64,000 nucleotides of DNA from Bacillota bacterium (GTDB lineage: Bacteria; Bacillota; Negativicutes; Sporomusales; Sporomusaceae). The stretch spans positions 20,272 through 84,271 of the forward strand of contig JAGGAB010000035.1 in NCBI GenBank assembly GCA_017889705.1, written 5' to 3'. Under the pieces are notes generated by a model. The model was not told the origin of the DNA and searched no databases. It saw only the letters and a program-made list of their open reading frames with translations. This document shows, in pieces, positions 44,173 to 53,660 of the stretch; the first letter of the stretch is position 1; each line of letters begins with the position of its first letter. The translations under genes were made by a program, and so were the position numbers.

Positions 44173-45774
44173 ATGTATAATCGCAGAATTGATATTGTTA
44201 TAATAAGTACAAGCTTGCAACTGGAAAATATTCTTGCAAAAGCATATGAGTCTGATGAAAGTTTTCTTTCCTTTACAACAGTAGAGCAAATTTCGAAACT
44301 AGATCAATATAACATGGATATTCTCATAGATGACACCTTTGCTGGCTCTATGGCTAGTGTAAAGAGCGGGGACATTAGCACTGCGGTTGTTCTATGCATA
44401 ACTAAACAGCAGGTAGCCTTACTTACAAAGTCAGTCGAAAATCAGCTCGCTGACATTTGGCTTAAACCCTTTGACCCCAAGCTGATTCAATTTCAGTTTC
44501 GAAAACTTATTGGAGAGGTAATGCTTAAACGTAAATATCGGCTCAGCCAAATTTACATGGATGCTTTGATCAATAACATGCCAGATCTTATTTGGTTTAA
44601 ACGACTTGACGGCATCCATGTAAAAGTAAATAATGAATTTTGCCATACTGTCGGCAAAGCCAAACAGGATATTGAAGGGCATGACCACTATCATATCTGG
44701 AATATTGACAAAGAAGAATATGAAAACAGTGAATATGTATGTCTGGATACCGATTCTATTGTTATTGCGTCAAAAACGCCGGGTGTATTTGATGAAAAAG
44801 TAGAAGGCCGGCGAGGGTTGCGTCAGTTAAAAACCTATAAGACACCGATTTTTGATGATAACGGGGAACTTATTGGCACTGTTGGTGCAGCTCAGGATGT
44901 CACCGAGTTAAAGAATATGGATGCTGAGCTGGAAGTTATTTTGAAAACCATGCCTTTTGCTATTCTGGTTCAGGATTTAAATGGGCGGGTACTTAATATT
45001 AACCCGAAATTTGAAGAGTACTTCCGAATCAAGAAAGAGGACATTATTGGTATAACTTATAATATCCTCGGAGTCAAAACAACCAATGATGCCAATGTTC
45101 CTGATAGGATTTTTAATGAGCAGGACAAAGAACTGTGTTTGCAATATGACAATACAGATATGATTTTAAAAATTCACCGAGAGCCAATATATGATTTCTT
45201 TGAAAATCTTATTGGTAATCTTTATATCTACCGGGAGATAACAGTTGAACGCAACTTTGAAGAACAATTAAAGAAAATGGCGTATACCGACGAACTCACA
45301 GGCCTGTTTACCCGCCGTTATCTTTATGAATATATCGATAACAATACGACTATATCTCAACTCCACCTACTCTATATGGACCTGGATAATTTTAAATTTA
45401 TTAATGACACCTATGGACACCATTATGGCGATATTTTGCTCAAAAATATCGGTACAGTTTTGCGCGAGATATTCCCCCATGATGTTTGTGTGCGCATGGG
45501 CGGCGATGAGTTTCTCATTGCCATTATTGGTGAAGTCAGTGTCGCCGAAATAGAAGAACAAGCTCAAAAACTGCTTGCGGACATTACAACTTGTTTTCAT
45601 ATAATGCCTGGCGCAGAACCACTTTCCTTCAGCATAGGTATAGCTACCTTTGCAGGGGATCATCCTGTCCACCTGGATGAACTTTTGGAAAAGAGTGATA
45701 TTGCGCTTTATAAAGCAAAAAAGAATGGCAAAAACCAGTATGCGATATATCAGCCTTCCATGAAAAAACAATGA
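44173..45774 (+). CDS. PAS-PAS-GGDEF diguanylate cyclase with a receiver-like N-terminus
   Basis: 533 residues, no membrane segment. Residues ~1-120 look like a degenerate receiver (DILIDD, LADIWLKPFDPKLIQ). PAS 1 (~125-250) reads MDALINNMPDLIWFKRLDG. PAS 2 (~255-370) reads ILKTMPFAILVQDLNGRVL. The GGDEF domain (~375-533) has DELTGLFTRRYLYEY, MDLDNFKFINDTYGHHYGD and VCVRMGGDEFLIAI, all active-site residues present. The I-site is not conserved (FPHD in place of RxxD), so feedback inhibition is unlikely. It starts 3 bases after the cyclodeaminase stop. Base composition is more AT-rich than its neighbours. Confidence 0.9.
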   Translation: MYNRRIDIVIISTSLQLENILAKAYESDESFLSFTTVEQISKLDQYNMDILIDDTFAGSMASVKSGDISTAVVLCITKQQVALLTKSVENQLADIWLKPFDPKLIQFQFRKLIGEVMLKRKYRLSQIYMDALINNMPDLIWFKRLDGIHVKVNNEFCHTVGKAKQDIEGHDHYHIWNIDKEEYENSEYVCLDTDSIVIASKTPGVFDEKVEGRRGLRQLKTYKTPIFDDNGELIGTVGAAQDVTELKNMDAELEVILKTMPFAILVQDLNGRVLNINPKFEEYFRIKKEDIIGITYNILGVKTTNDANVPDRIFNEQDKELCLQYDNTDMILKIHREPIYDFFENLIGNLYIYREITVERNFEEQLKKMAYTDELTGLFTRRYLYEYIDNNTTISQLHLLYMDLDNFKFINDTYGHHYGDILLKNIGTVLREIFPHDVCVRMGGDEFLIAIIGEVSVAEIEEQAQKLLADITTCFHIMPGAEPLSFSIGIATFAGDHPVHLDELLEKSDIALYKAKKNGKNQYAIYQPSMKKQ

Positions 45775-45808
45775 TAAGACAAGCGTGCTCTAAGTCTTGC
45801 GCAAGCGT

Positions 45809-45862
45809 AAAAAAAGTATAGCCGCCGCTTATCCATAAGGATAGCGCCGGCTATACTTTTTT
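45809..45862. terminator. Bidirectional terminator between the PAS-GGDEF gene and tex
   Basis: AAAAAAAGTATAGCCG pairs with CGGCTATACTTTTTT; inner TATCC/GGATA. T-runs on both strands. Confidence 0.88.
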
Positions 45863-45884
45863 GCTAACTATATGTAGTTGCTAA

Positions 45885-48059
45885 TTACGCTTTCGGAACC
45901 TGTTTGAGGCTAAGTCCGATGCGTTTGCGTTCTTCATCAACACTAATGACGACAACATCGATAATATCGCCAACAGCCACGACCTCAGTAGGATGGCGGA
46001 AAGGTTTGTGGCTGAGTTCTGAACGGTGGATAAGTCCGTTGATTTTAATGCCAATATCAACAAATACGCCAAAGTCAGTAACATTGTGGACAGTGCCTTT
46101 GACCAGTGTGCCTGGCATAATATCTGACAGTTTGACAATGTTTTTGCGGGTTTGCGGCGGCGGCACATCTTCGCGCGGGTCGCGACCAGGCTTAGCTAAA
46201 GCTGCTAGGATGTCCCGGACGGTAGGTTCACCGGCGTTAAGTTCTGCTGCCAAACTGGAGGCATTAGCGGCCGGAGCGGTTTGCTGCAAGGCAGCTAACT
46301 TGTCTTTGTCCAGCAGGTTTTTTAAGGTGAAGCCGAGTTTGACCAAGATGGCTTCAGCCAGTTCATAGGATTCTGGATGAACCGGAGTGTTGTCAAGCGG
46401 GTTAGCAGCTTGGGCGATCCGCAGGAAGCCGGCACATTGGGTAAAAGCGGCTTTGCCCAGCCGCGCGACTTTTAAGAGTTCTTTGCGGCTCTTGAACTGG
46501 CCATTTTCGGTACGGTAAGATACAATGTTTTTAGCAACAGCGGCGTTGACACCGGCTACATAGGTAAGTAAGGCCGGTGAAGCTGTATTGAGTTCAACAC
46601 CAACATGGTTAACACAGGATTCCACAACATTGGCCAGGGTCTGGCCAAGTTCCTTCTGGTTGACATCATGCTGGTATTGGCCGACACCAATGGATTTGGG
46701 ATCAATCTTAACAAGCTCGGCCAGCGGGTCCTGCACGCGACGGGCAATAGATACGGCGCCGCGGATGGAAACATCAAGATCAGGCAGTTCTTCTTTAGCC
46801 AGTTTGGAAGCTGAATATACCGAGGCTCCGGCTTCATTGGTAATGATATAGTGGATATTTAGATTATGATCATTGATCAGACTTGCGGCAAATTCTTCAG
46901 TTTCATAAGAAGCGGTGCCGTTGCCGATGGAAATAAGGGTAACACCATGTTTTTTTATCAAAGCTAATGCTCTGGCAGCAGATTCCTGGCGCTGGCGGTC
47001 GCTCATAGTAAGATAAAGTGTATCAATGTCCAGCACTGCGCCTGTCGGGCTTATTACCGCCAGCTTACAGCCTGTGCGGTAGCCGGGGTCAAGTCCCATC
47101 ACCGTATGGCCGGCCAGCGGTGCCTGCAATAGTAGCGGCCGCAGGTTAAGTCCAAAGACCCGGATAGCCTGCTTTTCGGCATTTTCGGTCAGGAGAGCGC
47201 GGATTTCCCGCTCGAGAGCCGGGAATAACAAACGCTTGTAGCCATCGGCAATGGCGTCGGTAATGACTTGCGTAAAAATAGAAGAGCCGGTAATCACTTT
47301 ATTGGCAATAAGTTTGATGTTAGCGTTCTGGTCGGTGGAGAGTTCCACCTTGAGAACATCTTTGGCTTCGCCGCGGTTGACAGCCAAAATACGGTGGGAG
47401 GGCATGCGATTAACTGGCTCGTGGTAGTCCTTGTAAGTCAAAAATTCTTTGGCTTCGGTTTCGGCGATTCCGAGCTGGGTAGCGATTTCTGCTTTCTGCC
47501 ATAGTTCTTTGCGTAAGAGGGCGCGAATGTCGGCCTGTTCATTGACGGTTTCGGCAATAATGTCCTGGGCGCCGCTTAGCGCCAGTTCGGCTGTGGTAAT
47601 TTCGTGTTCTTCATTGATATACTCAGTTGCGATTACTAAAGGATCGCCGGTAGTCAGCTTTTGTGCCAGAATGATTTCGGCCAGCGGCTCAAGGCCTTTT
47701 TCCCGGGCGATCTGGGCTCTTGTCCGTTTCTTCGGACGGTAGGGTAGATAGAGGTCTTCCAGTTCCTGCAGCTTGGTGGCTGCCTGAATGGCCTGTGCCA
47801 ATTCCGGAGTCAGTTTTTCCTGGGCTTCAATGCTGGAAAGAATCTCTTCTTGACGTTTGATAAGATTGCGCAGATATTGGGTGCGCTCTTCAATGGTACG
47901 GATATGCTCTTCATTAAGTTCGCCGGTGGCTTCTTTGCGGTAACGGGCAATAAACGGCACGGTATTACCATCGTCCAATAAGTTCATGGTAGCTGTTACC
48001 TGATGTGGCTTTACGGTCAGCTCACGGGCAATAATGACAGGAATATCGGTAAGTAACAT
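45885..48059 (-). CDS. tex: Tex-family RNA-binding transcription accessory protein
   Basis: 724 residues. The N-terminal helical region contains YLPYRPKKRTRAQIAREKGL. A YqgF/RNase H-like domain (~325-450) has VMGLDPGYRTGCKLAVI, and tandem helix-hairpin-helix motifs follow (~490-560, YVAGVNAAVAKNIVSYR). An S1 domain closes the protein (~645-720, GTLVKGTVHNVTDFGVFVDIG). Tex binds RNA and affects transcription and stress tolerance in other bacteria. Monocistronic; start ATG at 48059 with a weak Shine-Dalgarno. Confidence 0.95.
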   Translation of the reverse strand: MLLTDIPVIIARELTVKPHQVTATMNLLDDGNTVPFIARYRKEATGELNEEHIRTIEERTQYLRNLIKRQEEILSSIEAQEKLTPELAQAIQAATKLQELEDLYLPYRPKKRTRAQIAREKGLEPLAEIILAQKLTTGDPLVIATEYINEEHEITTAELALSGAQDIIAETVNEQADIRALLRKELWQKAEIATQLGIAETEAKEFLTYKDYHEPVNRMPSHRILAVNRGEAKDVLKVELSTDQNANIKLIANKVITGSSIFTQVITDAIADGYKRLLFPALEREIRALLTENAEKQAIRVFGLNLRPLLLQAPLAGHTVMGLDPGYRTGCKLAVISPTGAVLDIDTLYLTMSDRQRQESAARALALIKKHGVTLISIGNGTASYETEEFAASLINDHNLNIHYIITNEAGASVYSASKLAKEELPDLDVSIRGAVSIARRVQDPLAELVKIDPKSIGVGQYQHDVNQKELGQTLANVVESCVNHVGVELNTASPALLTYVAGVNAAVAKNIVSYRTENGQFKSRKELLKVARLGKAAFTQCAGFLRIAQAANPLDNTPVHPESYELAEAILVKLGFTLKNLLDKDKLAALQQTAPAANASSLAAELNAGEPTVRDILAALAKPGRDPREDVPPPQTRKNIVKLSDIMPGTLVKGTVHNVTDFGVFVDIGIKINGLIHRSELSHKPFRHPTEVVAVGDIIDVVVISVDEERKRIGLSLKQVPKA

Positions 48060-48237
48060 GTGTTCACCATCTTTAGTTAATTTTGTGTATTCTTGCTATA
48101 TTATAATCAGTTTTCACGGTTAACACAATATTATCACCCCCATCTAATAAAAGGATTATTTTTTGAGGATGCAGAAACTAGAAGCAGATGAACTTGTGGT
48201 GCAAGGTTTACTTCGGAACTAAGGGGACGATTCTGTA

Positions 48238-49566
48238 GTGATTGTTTCTATTGAAGACTATATGCGGCGGCAAATTATCAAGCTTGCCTGGCCGGTTATT
48301 TTAGAAGGCGCCGGAATGATGGCTGTCGGTGTGCTGCTTACCGCGATGGTAGGCCGTCTGGGCGCAGTGGCTCTGGCAGGTGTCGGCCTCTCTAATATGC
48401 TGCAATTTTCAGCAGCCATGGTGTTTGCTGCTGCCGGTACAGGCGCGGCGGCGCTGGTAGCCCGTGAAACTGGTGCCGGCAATTGGCGGGAAGTCAGAAG
48501 TATTACCGGTCAGGCTATTATGCTGGGCATAGTGTTTGGCAGCTTGCTCGCCGGTATTGGCTGGGTTAGTGCCGAAGCTGCGCTGAGTCTAACAGCGGCT
48601 GACCGTGAAGTTGTTGTATTGGCTGCAGGACTTGTAAAAATTGCATTTTTGTTTACGCCCATGTTCCTAATTATGTCGATTGGCAGTGCGGTTCTGCGGG
48701 GGATGGGAAAAACCAAGATAGCTTTTTATATCACGTTGCTTAGCAATATTGTGGCAATTGGGGTTGCCTACATCCTTGTTTTCGGCATGGGGGTGCCGGC
48801 AATCGGGCCGTATGGTGCTGCCTGGGGGTTGGGTGTATCACAGTTTGTGGGAGGCGCTGCCGTTTTGGCGGTACTTAACCGTCAAAAAAGAATTCAGTTA
48901 TCCTGGCGGCATATATTGGTAATTCGCAGTAAAGTCATTGCGCGAATTCTTACAATCAGTGTTCCGTCTGCTGTAGAGCAACTGGCAATGCAGGGCGGGC
49001 GTATGGTTTTTACCATTATGCTGGCCGGAGTAAGTGCTCAGCAATTTGCCGCTCATCAAATTGCCATTCAAATTGAGTCCATGTCGTTTTTGCCGGGGTT
49101 TGGTTTTTCGGTGGCATCAATGACTCTAGTTGGACAATATTTGGGCAAAGGCATGTCCCACCGGGCCGTCCAATTTGCCTGGCTGACCAACAAAATCGCC
49201 TGTTTATGCATGGCAGTCATCGGTGCGGCCATTTTTGCTTTCGCCGGGCCGCTGGCCTCCTTGTTTATTGATGATGCCCAGGTTGTTAAGTGGGGTATGC
49301 TGTGTGTTATGATCTCGGTATTGGAGCAGCCCACAATTGCTATTTGTTTTGTCTTGGGAGGCGCTTTGCGTGGGGCAGGCGATACAAAATGGCCGATGTA
49401 TATTACCACAACCGGCGTATGGTTTGTACGTCTGCCGCTGGTGTATTTGTTTATTGTTGTTTGGGGTTATGATGTTACGGCGGCCTGGTATATAACGGCT
49501 GTAGATTATTTACTAAGATCAGCTGTGTTATGGTGGCGCTTTGACTCGAAAAAATGGACGGAATAA
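48238..49566 (+). CDS. MATE-family multidrug/Na+ antiporter
   Basis: 442 residues with twelve membrane helices in two related halves. WPVILEGAGMMAVGVLLTAM and AGVGLSNMLQFSAAMVFAA in the first half and SVPSAVEQLAMQGGRMVFTI in the second are MATE-type. The family exports cationic drugs or metabolites using Na+ or H+. GTG at 48238 has AAGGGGA upstream; ATG at 48262 is an alternative. It is flanked by its own terminator and has no regulator next to it, so the substrate cannot be guessed. Confidence 0.9.
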   Translation: MIVSIEDYMRRQIIKLAWPVILEGAGMMAVGVLLTAMVGRLGAVALAGVGLSNMLQFSAAMVFAAAGTGAAALVARETGAGNWREVRSITGQAIMLGIVFGSLLAGIGWVSAEAALSLTAADREVVVLAAGLVKIAFLFTPMFLIMSIGSAVLRGMGKTKIAFYITLLSNIVAIGVAYILVFGMGVPAIGPYGAAWGLGVSQFVGGAAVLAVLNRQKRIQLSWRHILVIRSKVIARILTISVPSAVEQLAMQGGRMVFTIMLAGVSAQQFAAHQIAIQIESMSFLPGFGFSVASMTLVGQYLGKGMSHRAVQFAWLTNKIACLCMAVIGAAIFAFAGPLASLFIDDAQVVKWGMLCVMISVLEQPTIAICFVLGGALRGAGDTKWPMYITTTGVWFVRLPLVYLFIVVWGYDVTAAWYITAVDYLLRSAVLWWRFDSKKWTE

Positions 49567-49567
49567 T

Positions 49568-49602
49568 AAAGAGACTATCATCGTTGCGGATGATAGTCTC
49601 TT
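49568..49602. terminator. Bidirectional terminator after the MATE gene
   Basis: AAGAGACTATCATC pairs with GATGATAGTCTCTT around GTTGCG. It lies between two convergent genes. Confidence 0.85.
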
Positions 49603-49606
49603 CGCG

Positions 49607-50650
49607 TTAATCGGCAATTACACGGACAATGGTAAGCTGAGGCTTCATTGACAAATCGATGATCTGCCCGTTGGCCTGCTCAGTAGCGCGGGCTCGCGGT
49701 TCAACAAGTTGAACCGTAGGCGTAGCCGCAAAACGCACTTTGTTTTTGATAACATAGGCGCTTTGATTATTGCTTAGTTTGACCAGAGAACCAATTGGAT
49801 ATAGTGGTGTAGTATGGAAAAAAGCGCGCAACAGATACATATCAAAGACGGTGTTGCCGTTAGCCATCATATTTTCCATAATGGTGCTCCGGGATTCGCC
49901 TGTTTGGGCAGCGGCAGTTACCGCATTATCAAAGTGATTAGCAATGGCCACAAGCCGTGATAATGGGTGAATTTCCTTGCCGGCCAGCCCGGACGGATAG
50001 CCTTTTCCATCATAGCGCTCATGATGCTCAGCCGCAATCCGCGAAATAATAGTGCCGACTTTATTTTTAAGCAAAAGCTGTTGACCGTAAACAGGATGCA
50101 AGTGCCCATGATCGATTGATCCGCCATCAATAGCCGGCATGACCATTTTACCCAAATCATGAAAAAGTGCTCCCAGTGCCAGATCCATAAGAACTAGACG
50201 CGGGAGTTTTATATAAAGACCGGTTGCGACTACCAGCAAACAGACATTAATAAGATGATCAATTTCGCTCTCGTTAGGCTGGCGCACCTGAACATTGAGA
50301 ATTTGTGCCAGATTCTTCTCGGTTTCGTCAATAACCTGATCGACAGTCTGCTGGATTTGTTTCAAATACATGGTGCGAAGACTGGTGCTCAATATCGACT
50401 GGCTTTTTTTATGGAAAAGCGAACGAAAACACAAGGCAAGCTCCTCGCGAACTTCTGGAGCGATTACTTTGTGTTTTTGTAGTTCTAGGGCGTAAGGGTC
50501 ATAAATAGGAAGATTGGTTACGCCGAGCTGTGCCAGGCGGGTAATATAGTATTCGGTGAGGGCAATGCCTTGTTCCAAAAGTAAATTACCATTGTTATCA
50601 ATAATATCGCGTGCTAAGATCATGCCTGCTTTAGTTTCTGTGATAAGCAT
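49607..50650 (-). CDS. HD-GYP domain protein, probable c-di-GMP phosphodiesterase
   Basis: 347 residues. The N-terminal ~120 residues resemble the domain seen before many HD-GYP proteins (GMILARDIIDNNGNLLLEQG). The HD-GYP core (~130-290) has LGALFHDLGKMVMPAI (HD), GHLHPVYGQQLL, AAEHHERYDGKGYPSGLAG (HHE and the GYP motif) and LVAIANHFDNAV. Metal ligands appear complete. HD-GYP enzymes hydrolyse c-di-GMP to pGpG or GMP. It faces away from the GGDEF gene at 50925 across a 274-base gap, suggesting opposed roles. Confidence 0.9.
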   Translation of the reverse strand: MLITETKAGMILARDIIDNNGNLLLEQGIALTEYYITRLAQLGVTNLPIYDPYALELQKHKVIAPEVREELALCFRSLFHKKSQSILSTSLRTMYLKQIQQTVDQVIDETEKNLAQILNVQVRQPNESEIDHLINVCLLVVATGLYIKLPRLVLMDLALGALFHDLGKMVMPAIDGGSIDHGHLHPVYGQQLLLKNKVGTIISRIAAEHHERYDGKGYPSGLAGKEIHPLSRLVAIANHFDNAVTAAAQTGESRSTIMENMMANGNTVFDMYLLRAFFHTTPLYPIGSLVKLSNNQSAYVIKNKVRFAATPTVQLVEPRARATEQANGQIIDLSMKPQLTIVRVIAD

Positions 50651-50746
50651 AAGGTACCCCCCTTATAGGCCTACCATTATTATACATAATCAAAATTAGA
50701 AAAGAAATATGTTTTGGTCCTGGTTACCTGGGACTTTTCGCCTATA

Positions 50747-50787
50747 CATAATGCCAGGCACATCACCTTTAGGCGTGGCATATTATG
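50747..50787. other. Inverted repeat between the HD-GYP and MASE3-GGDEF genes
   Basis: CATAAT-GCCA pairs with TGGC-AT-ATTATG around a 21-base loop. No T-run; possible operator or RNA hairpin in the divergent promoter region. Confidence 0.4.
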
Positions 50788-50850
50788 TTAGTAAGCGGTG
50801 TAAATAGTTACTTTAGCCCAATAGAATTCATAATTAAATTCTGTTGCCAT

Positions 50851-50904
50851 AAGAAAATACGGCTTTCGCTTTCGCCTGAGGCTCGACGAAAGCCGTATTT
50901 TCTT
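50851..50904 (+). other. 18-bp perfect hairpin directly before the MASE3-GGDEF Shine-Dalgarno
   Basis: AAGAAAATACGGCTTTCG pairs perfectly with CGAAAGCCGTATTTTCTT. The 18-base loop can itself pair GCCT/AGGC. It ends six bases before GAAGGGAGGAGG. It may be an attenuator or control ribosome access. Confidence 0.65.
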
Positions 50905-50924
50905 AGCTCGAAGGGAGGAGGAAA

Positions 50925-53306
50925 ATGTCGTCATTGGTTACTGGCAGCAAATCGAATATGCACTTAGCAGGAATTGCCGCAGTGTTATTAGGTATTCTGG
51001 GAATAGTAACCTGGATGCCTAAGGTTTTTTATATTGTTTATAACGATGGACTCTATCTCAGCATCCACTCTGTGATTGAAATTATTTGTTTAGCGATAGG
51101 GCTAAGTGTTTTTGTAGTAGTGTGGTATGGTTGGCCGCAGACAAAAAATAGCCGCGATTTAGTGATTGCCATGGTCTTTTTAGCGGTAGCGCTGCTAGAC
51201 CTAGCTCATTTGCTCTCCTATAAAGGCATGCCTGATTTTATTACTGTCAATAGCGAGAACAAAGCCGCCTGGTTTTGGATTATCAGCCGGCTGCTGGCAA
51301 GTGCAGGGATTCTGGCTGCCGTCTATATGCCACGTCGTAGTAAAAATCCGGCTTTTCACCGGCTGTATTTATTCACTGTAACTTTTGGTTTAACCTTGAC
51401 AGCTATTGCGTTGGTAATACTGTTTGAGCGCTCATTGATTCCCTTGTTCGTGGCGGGACAGGGGCAAACCTTTGAAAAAATTGCGCTTGAATATATGATT
51501 ATGCTGCTTAACGGTCTGGCGATCTACATGTACGGTCATCGCAACCCGTCTCAGCAGGCCGTTTTTTGGCTGCGCATCGGTTTAGTATTTAGTCTGGTGG
51601 GCGGGCTGGCATTTACCTTATATGAAACCGCCTATGACAGTTTTAACTTAATGGGGCATGTGTACAAAATCATCGGTTATTCCTGTGTGCTGAAATCTTT
51701 GATGCAAACTTCTGTTTTGCGCCCGTATATGCATATTTCCCGTCTTAACCGGGCGCTGAAATCGATGGCTGTTAAGAATATGAGCTTGTATAAGGATACC
51801 AAGGACAGCGAACGCATTTTGCAACAAGCCTTTATTCAGCTAGGGGCAACGCTGGCAAGCAAGCATGATCTGGAGGGCATGCTACAACAGGTTGTGTCGG
51901 CAGCCGGCACGGTGTTCCAGTGTGACCATGTGTATTTGGCGCTGGCTGAAAATAAGATATTAAAAATAATGGCGTATATCAGCAGTTTTAAACCGCCAGA
52001 CAAACTTAATCCTCAGCGCAGTTTTATGGGGAAAGTATTTACCGAGAAAAAACCGCTGGTTGTTGATCATATCAGCCTGTTTCCAGAGTGTATTATTGAG
52101 GCAGTCGGCCAGGCCGGGTTAAAGTCGATGGTCGGAGCACCCATTCGGCATAATGGTGATGTCATTGGGGTTTTGTCAATTTTTTCTCGGAAAGAAAGGG
52201 GATTTACGCAGTATGACGCCCAATTTCTGAGTGTCTTTTCTCATCACGCCGGTGAAGCCATCAAAAATGCCAAGGCCTATGAAAATACTGTAGAGAGTTT
52301 TGCCGAACTCAGTTTGCTGTATGATATTGTAAAAGAACTGACCATTCAAAAGTCTCCGTCTGCCATCCTGACAAGGGTAGCGGACAAACTCTATAATTTG
52401 TTTGCTGCTGATGGAACCGTGGCGTTTATTATGCACTACCGCGATGACGGTATTCACACTGAACCGGTATTTGCAACCGGTTTTGAACAAAAAGAAATTG
52501 ACCATTTGCAGCATGTGTTTTCCGATGGAAAAATGACCTGGCCGTGGAGCGGACTCAGCAGTATGGATGAGGGTACCGCTTATGAAACGCAGCGGGGATT
52601 GATCACGATGTCAGTGCTTTTGTCGCGGCGTCTTAATATTTTGCCGCTACTGGCCAGCGGCAAACTCCAGGGACTTATTGTACTAGGCTGGGATGACCCG
52701 TTACAGGAAATCCCTCCAGGTAAGGAAATGGTGCTTAGCACTATTGCCAGCCAAACAGCGATTGGCCTTGAACGCGCTTATCTGTATGATCATTTCCAGG
52801 CTATGGCGCTTACCGATCCGCTGACCCGTCTAGCCAATCGTCGTCAGTTTGAGGCGGTTTTGGGGCGGGAAATCAGCCGAACCCTTAATTATCATCGTCC
52901 GGTAAGCTTAATCATGCTGGATATCGACTTTTTCAAAAAAGTCAATGATACCTGGGGGCATTTAGCCGGTGACGTTATTTTACAGCATATGGGAATGTGC
53001 ATTAAAGAAGGCTTTCGGCCGACCGATGTGGTTGCCCGGTATGGTGGTGAGGAATTTGCGGTGGTCTTGCCGGAAACTTGTCGGGAGGAGGCTGTGCAGT
53101 TGGCGGAAAATTTCCGGCTTCATATCAAAGATGCGAGCTTCGCAGTAGATGATGCTGTAATTAACATTACCATCAGTTTAGGGGTAGCCACATTTGAAAG
53201 CACAAGTAACTGGGCTGATCCCGCCAGTGAACTTATTGAAGCGGCTGACCAGGCGCTGTATTGTGCCAAGCAGCAAGGACGTAACCGTGTCGAGTATCAT
53301 AAATGA
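50925..53306 (+). CDS. MASE3-GAF-GAF-GGDEF membrane diguanylate cyclase
   Basis: 793 residues from ATG at 50925 (GAAGGGAGGAGG). Residues ~12-270 are seven or eight membrane helices matching the MASE3 sensor (LLDLAHLLSYKGMPDFI, AAWFWIISRLLASAGI). GAF 1 (~300-455) has VVSAAGTVFQCDHVYLALAE and GAPIRHNGDVIGVLSIFSR; GAF 2 (~470-620) is more diverged. The GGDEF domain (~635-790) has DPLTRLANRRQFEAV, MLDIDFFKKVNDTWGHLAGD and VARYGGEEFAVVLPE. RPTD five residues before GGEEF is an intact I-site. Ligands of the sensory domains are unknown. Confidence 0.92.
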   Translation: MSSLVTGSKSNMHLAGIAAVLLGILGIVTWMPKVFYIVYNDGLYLSIHSVIEIICLAIGLSVFVVVWYGWPQTKNSRDLVIAMVFLAVALLDLAHLLSYKGMPDFITVNSENKAAWFWIISRLLASAGILAAVYMPRRSKNPAFHRLYLFTVTFGLTLTAIALVILFERSLIPLFVAGQGQTFEKIALEYMIMLLNGLAIYMYGHRNPSQQAVFWLRIGLVFSLVGGLAFTLYETAYDSFNLMGHVYKIIGYSCVLKSLMQTSVLRPYMHISRLNRALKSMAVKNMSLYKDTKDSERILQQAFIQLGATLASKHDLEGMLQQVVSAAGTVFQCDHVYLALAENKILKIMAYISSFKPPDKLNPQRSFMGKVFTEKKPLVVDHISLFPECIIEAVGQAGLKSMVGAPIRHNGDVIGVLSIFSRKERGFTQYDAQFLSVFSHHAGEAIKNAKAYENTVESFAELSLLYDIVKELTIQKSPSAILTRVADKLYNLFAADGTVAFIMHYRDDGIHTEPVFATGFEQKEIDHLQHVFSDGKMTWPWSGLSSMDEGTAYETQRGLITMSVLLSRRLNILPLLASGKLQGLIVLGWDDPLQEIPPGKEMVLSTIASQTAIGLERAYLYDHFQAMALTDPLTRLANRRQFEAVLGREISRTLNYHRPVSLIMLDIDFFKKVNDTWGHLAGDVILQHMGMCIKEGFRPTDVVARYGGEEFAVVLPETCREEAVQLAENFRLHIKDASFAVDDAVINITISLGVATFESTSNWADPASELIEAADQALYCAKQQGRNRVEYHK

Positions 53307-53350
53307 GACTAAGATTCAGATGGGGTTTTAACCCCATCTGAATCTTAGTC
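53307..53350 (+). terminator. 21-bp near-perfect palindrome after the MASE3-GGDEF gene
   Basis: The sequence from GACTAAGATTCAGATGGGG to its mirror CCCCATCTGAATCTTAGTC pairs 21 of 22 positions. It begins right after the stop codon. No T-run follows, so it may stabilise the 3' end or act as a processed terminator. Confidence 0.65.
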
Positions 53351-53380
53351 ATCAGACAAACTGTAGGAATAACGCAACAT

Positions 53381-53410
53381 GAATAGTCAGATGAAATACC
53401 AGGCATGCTA
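53381..53410 (+). promoter_or_regulatory. Candidate SigG/SigF promoter of the coat-F-like pair
   Basis: GAATA (53381-53385), 18-base spacer, CATGCTA (53404-53410), fitting the forespore pattern GHATR-N18-CATNNTA, 35 bases before the ATG. Confidence 0.4.
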
Positions 53411-53445
53411 GTATCGGATCAATCGCAAAGGAGGGATATATATAT

Positions 53446-53643
53446 ATGCTAACATCTAAAGAATTAATGCACCTGGAAGACTTCTTGGGTATGGAGCAAA
53501 ATTGTGGCAAAACCATGAACTTTTTTGCCAGCAGTGTACAAGATGCTCAGAGCAAACAGCTTTTCCAGCAAATTGCGCAAAATAGCCAACAGCATGTACA
53601 AACCATCAGCAAGCATTTAAATGCAGGACAAAATTTGCAATAA
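53446..53643 (+). CDS. Small coat-F-like spore protein
   Basis: 65 residues from ATG at 53446 with AAAGGAGGG upstream. MLTSKELMHLEDFLGMEQNCGKTMNFF and QLFQQIAQNSQQHVQTISKHL form two amphipathic helices, half of the four-helix ferritin-like coat F fold. Short Gln-rich proteins of this type precede a longer coat-F-like protein in many clostridia. Here the longer partner follows 17 bases later. Function in the spore coat is inferred from family and promoter motif. Confidence 0.8.
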   Translation: MLTSKELMHLEDFLGMEQNCGKTMNFFASSVQDAQSKQLFQQIAQNSQQHVQTISKHLNAGQNLQ

Positions 53644-53660
53644 GCAAACGAGGTGATACT

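Noticed and set aside
50651..50924. c-di-GMP (GEMM) riboswitch before the MASE3-GGDEF gene
   Set aside because: The conserved GGNCACGCACAG and GCAAA core elements are absent; only simple inverted repeats are present.
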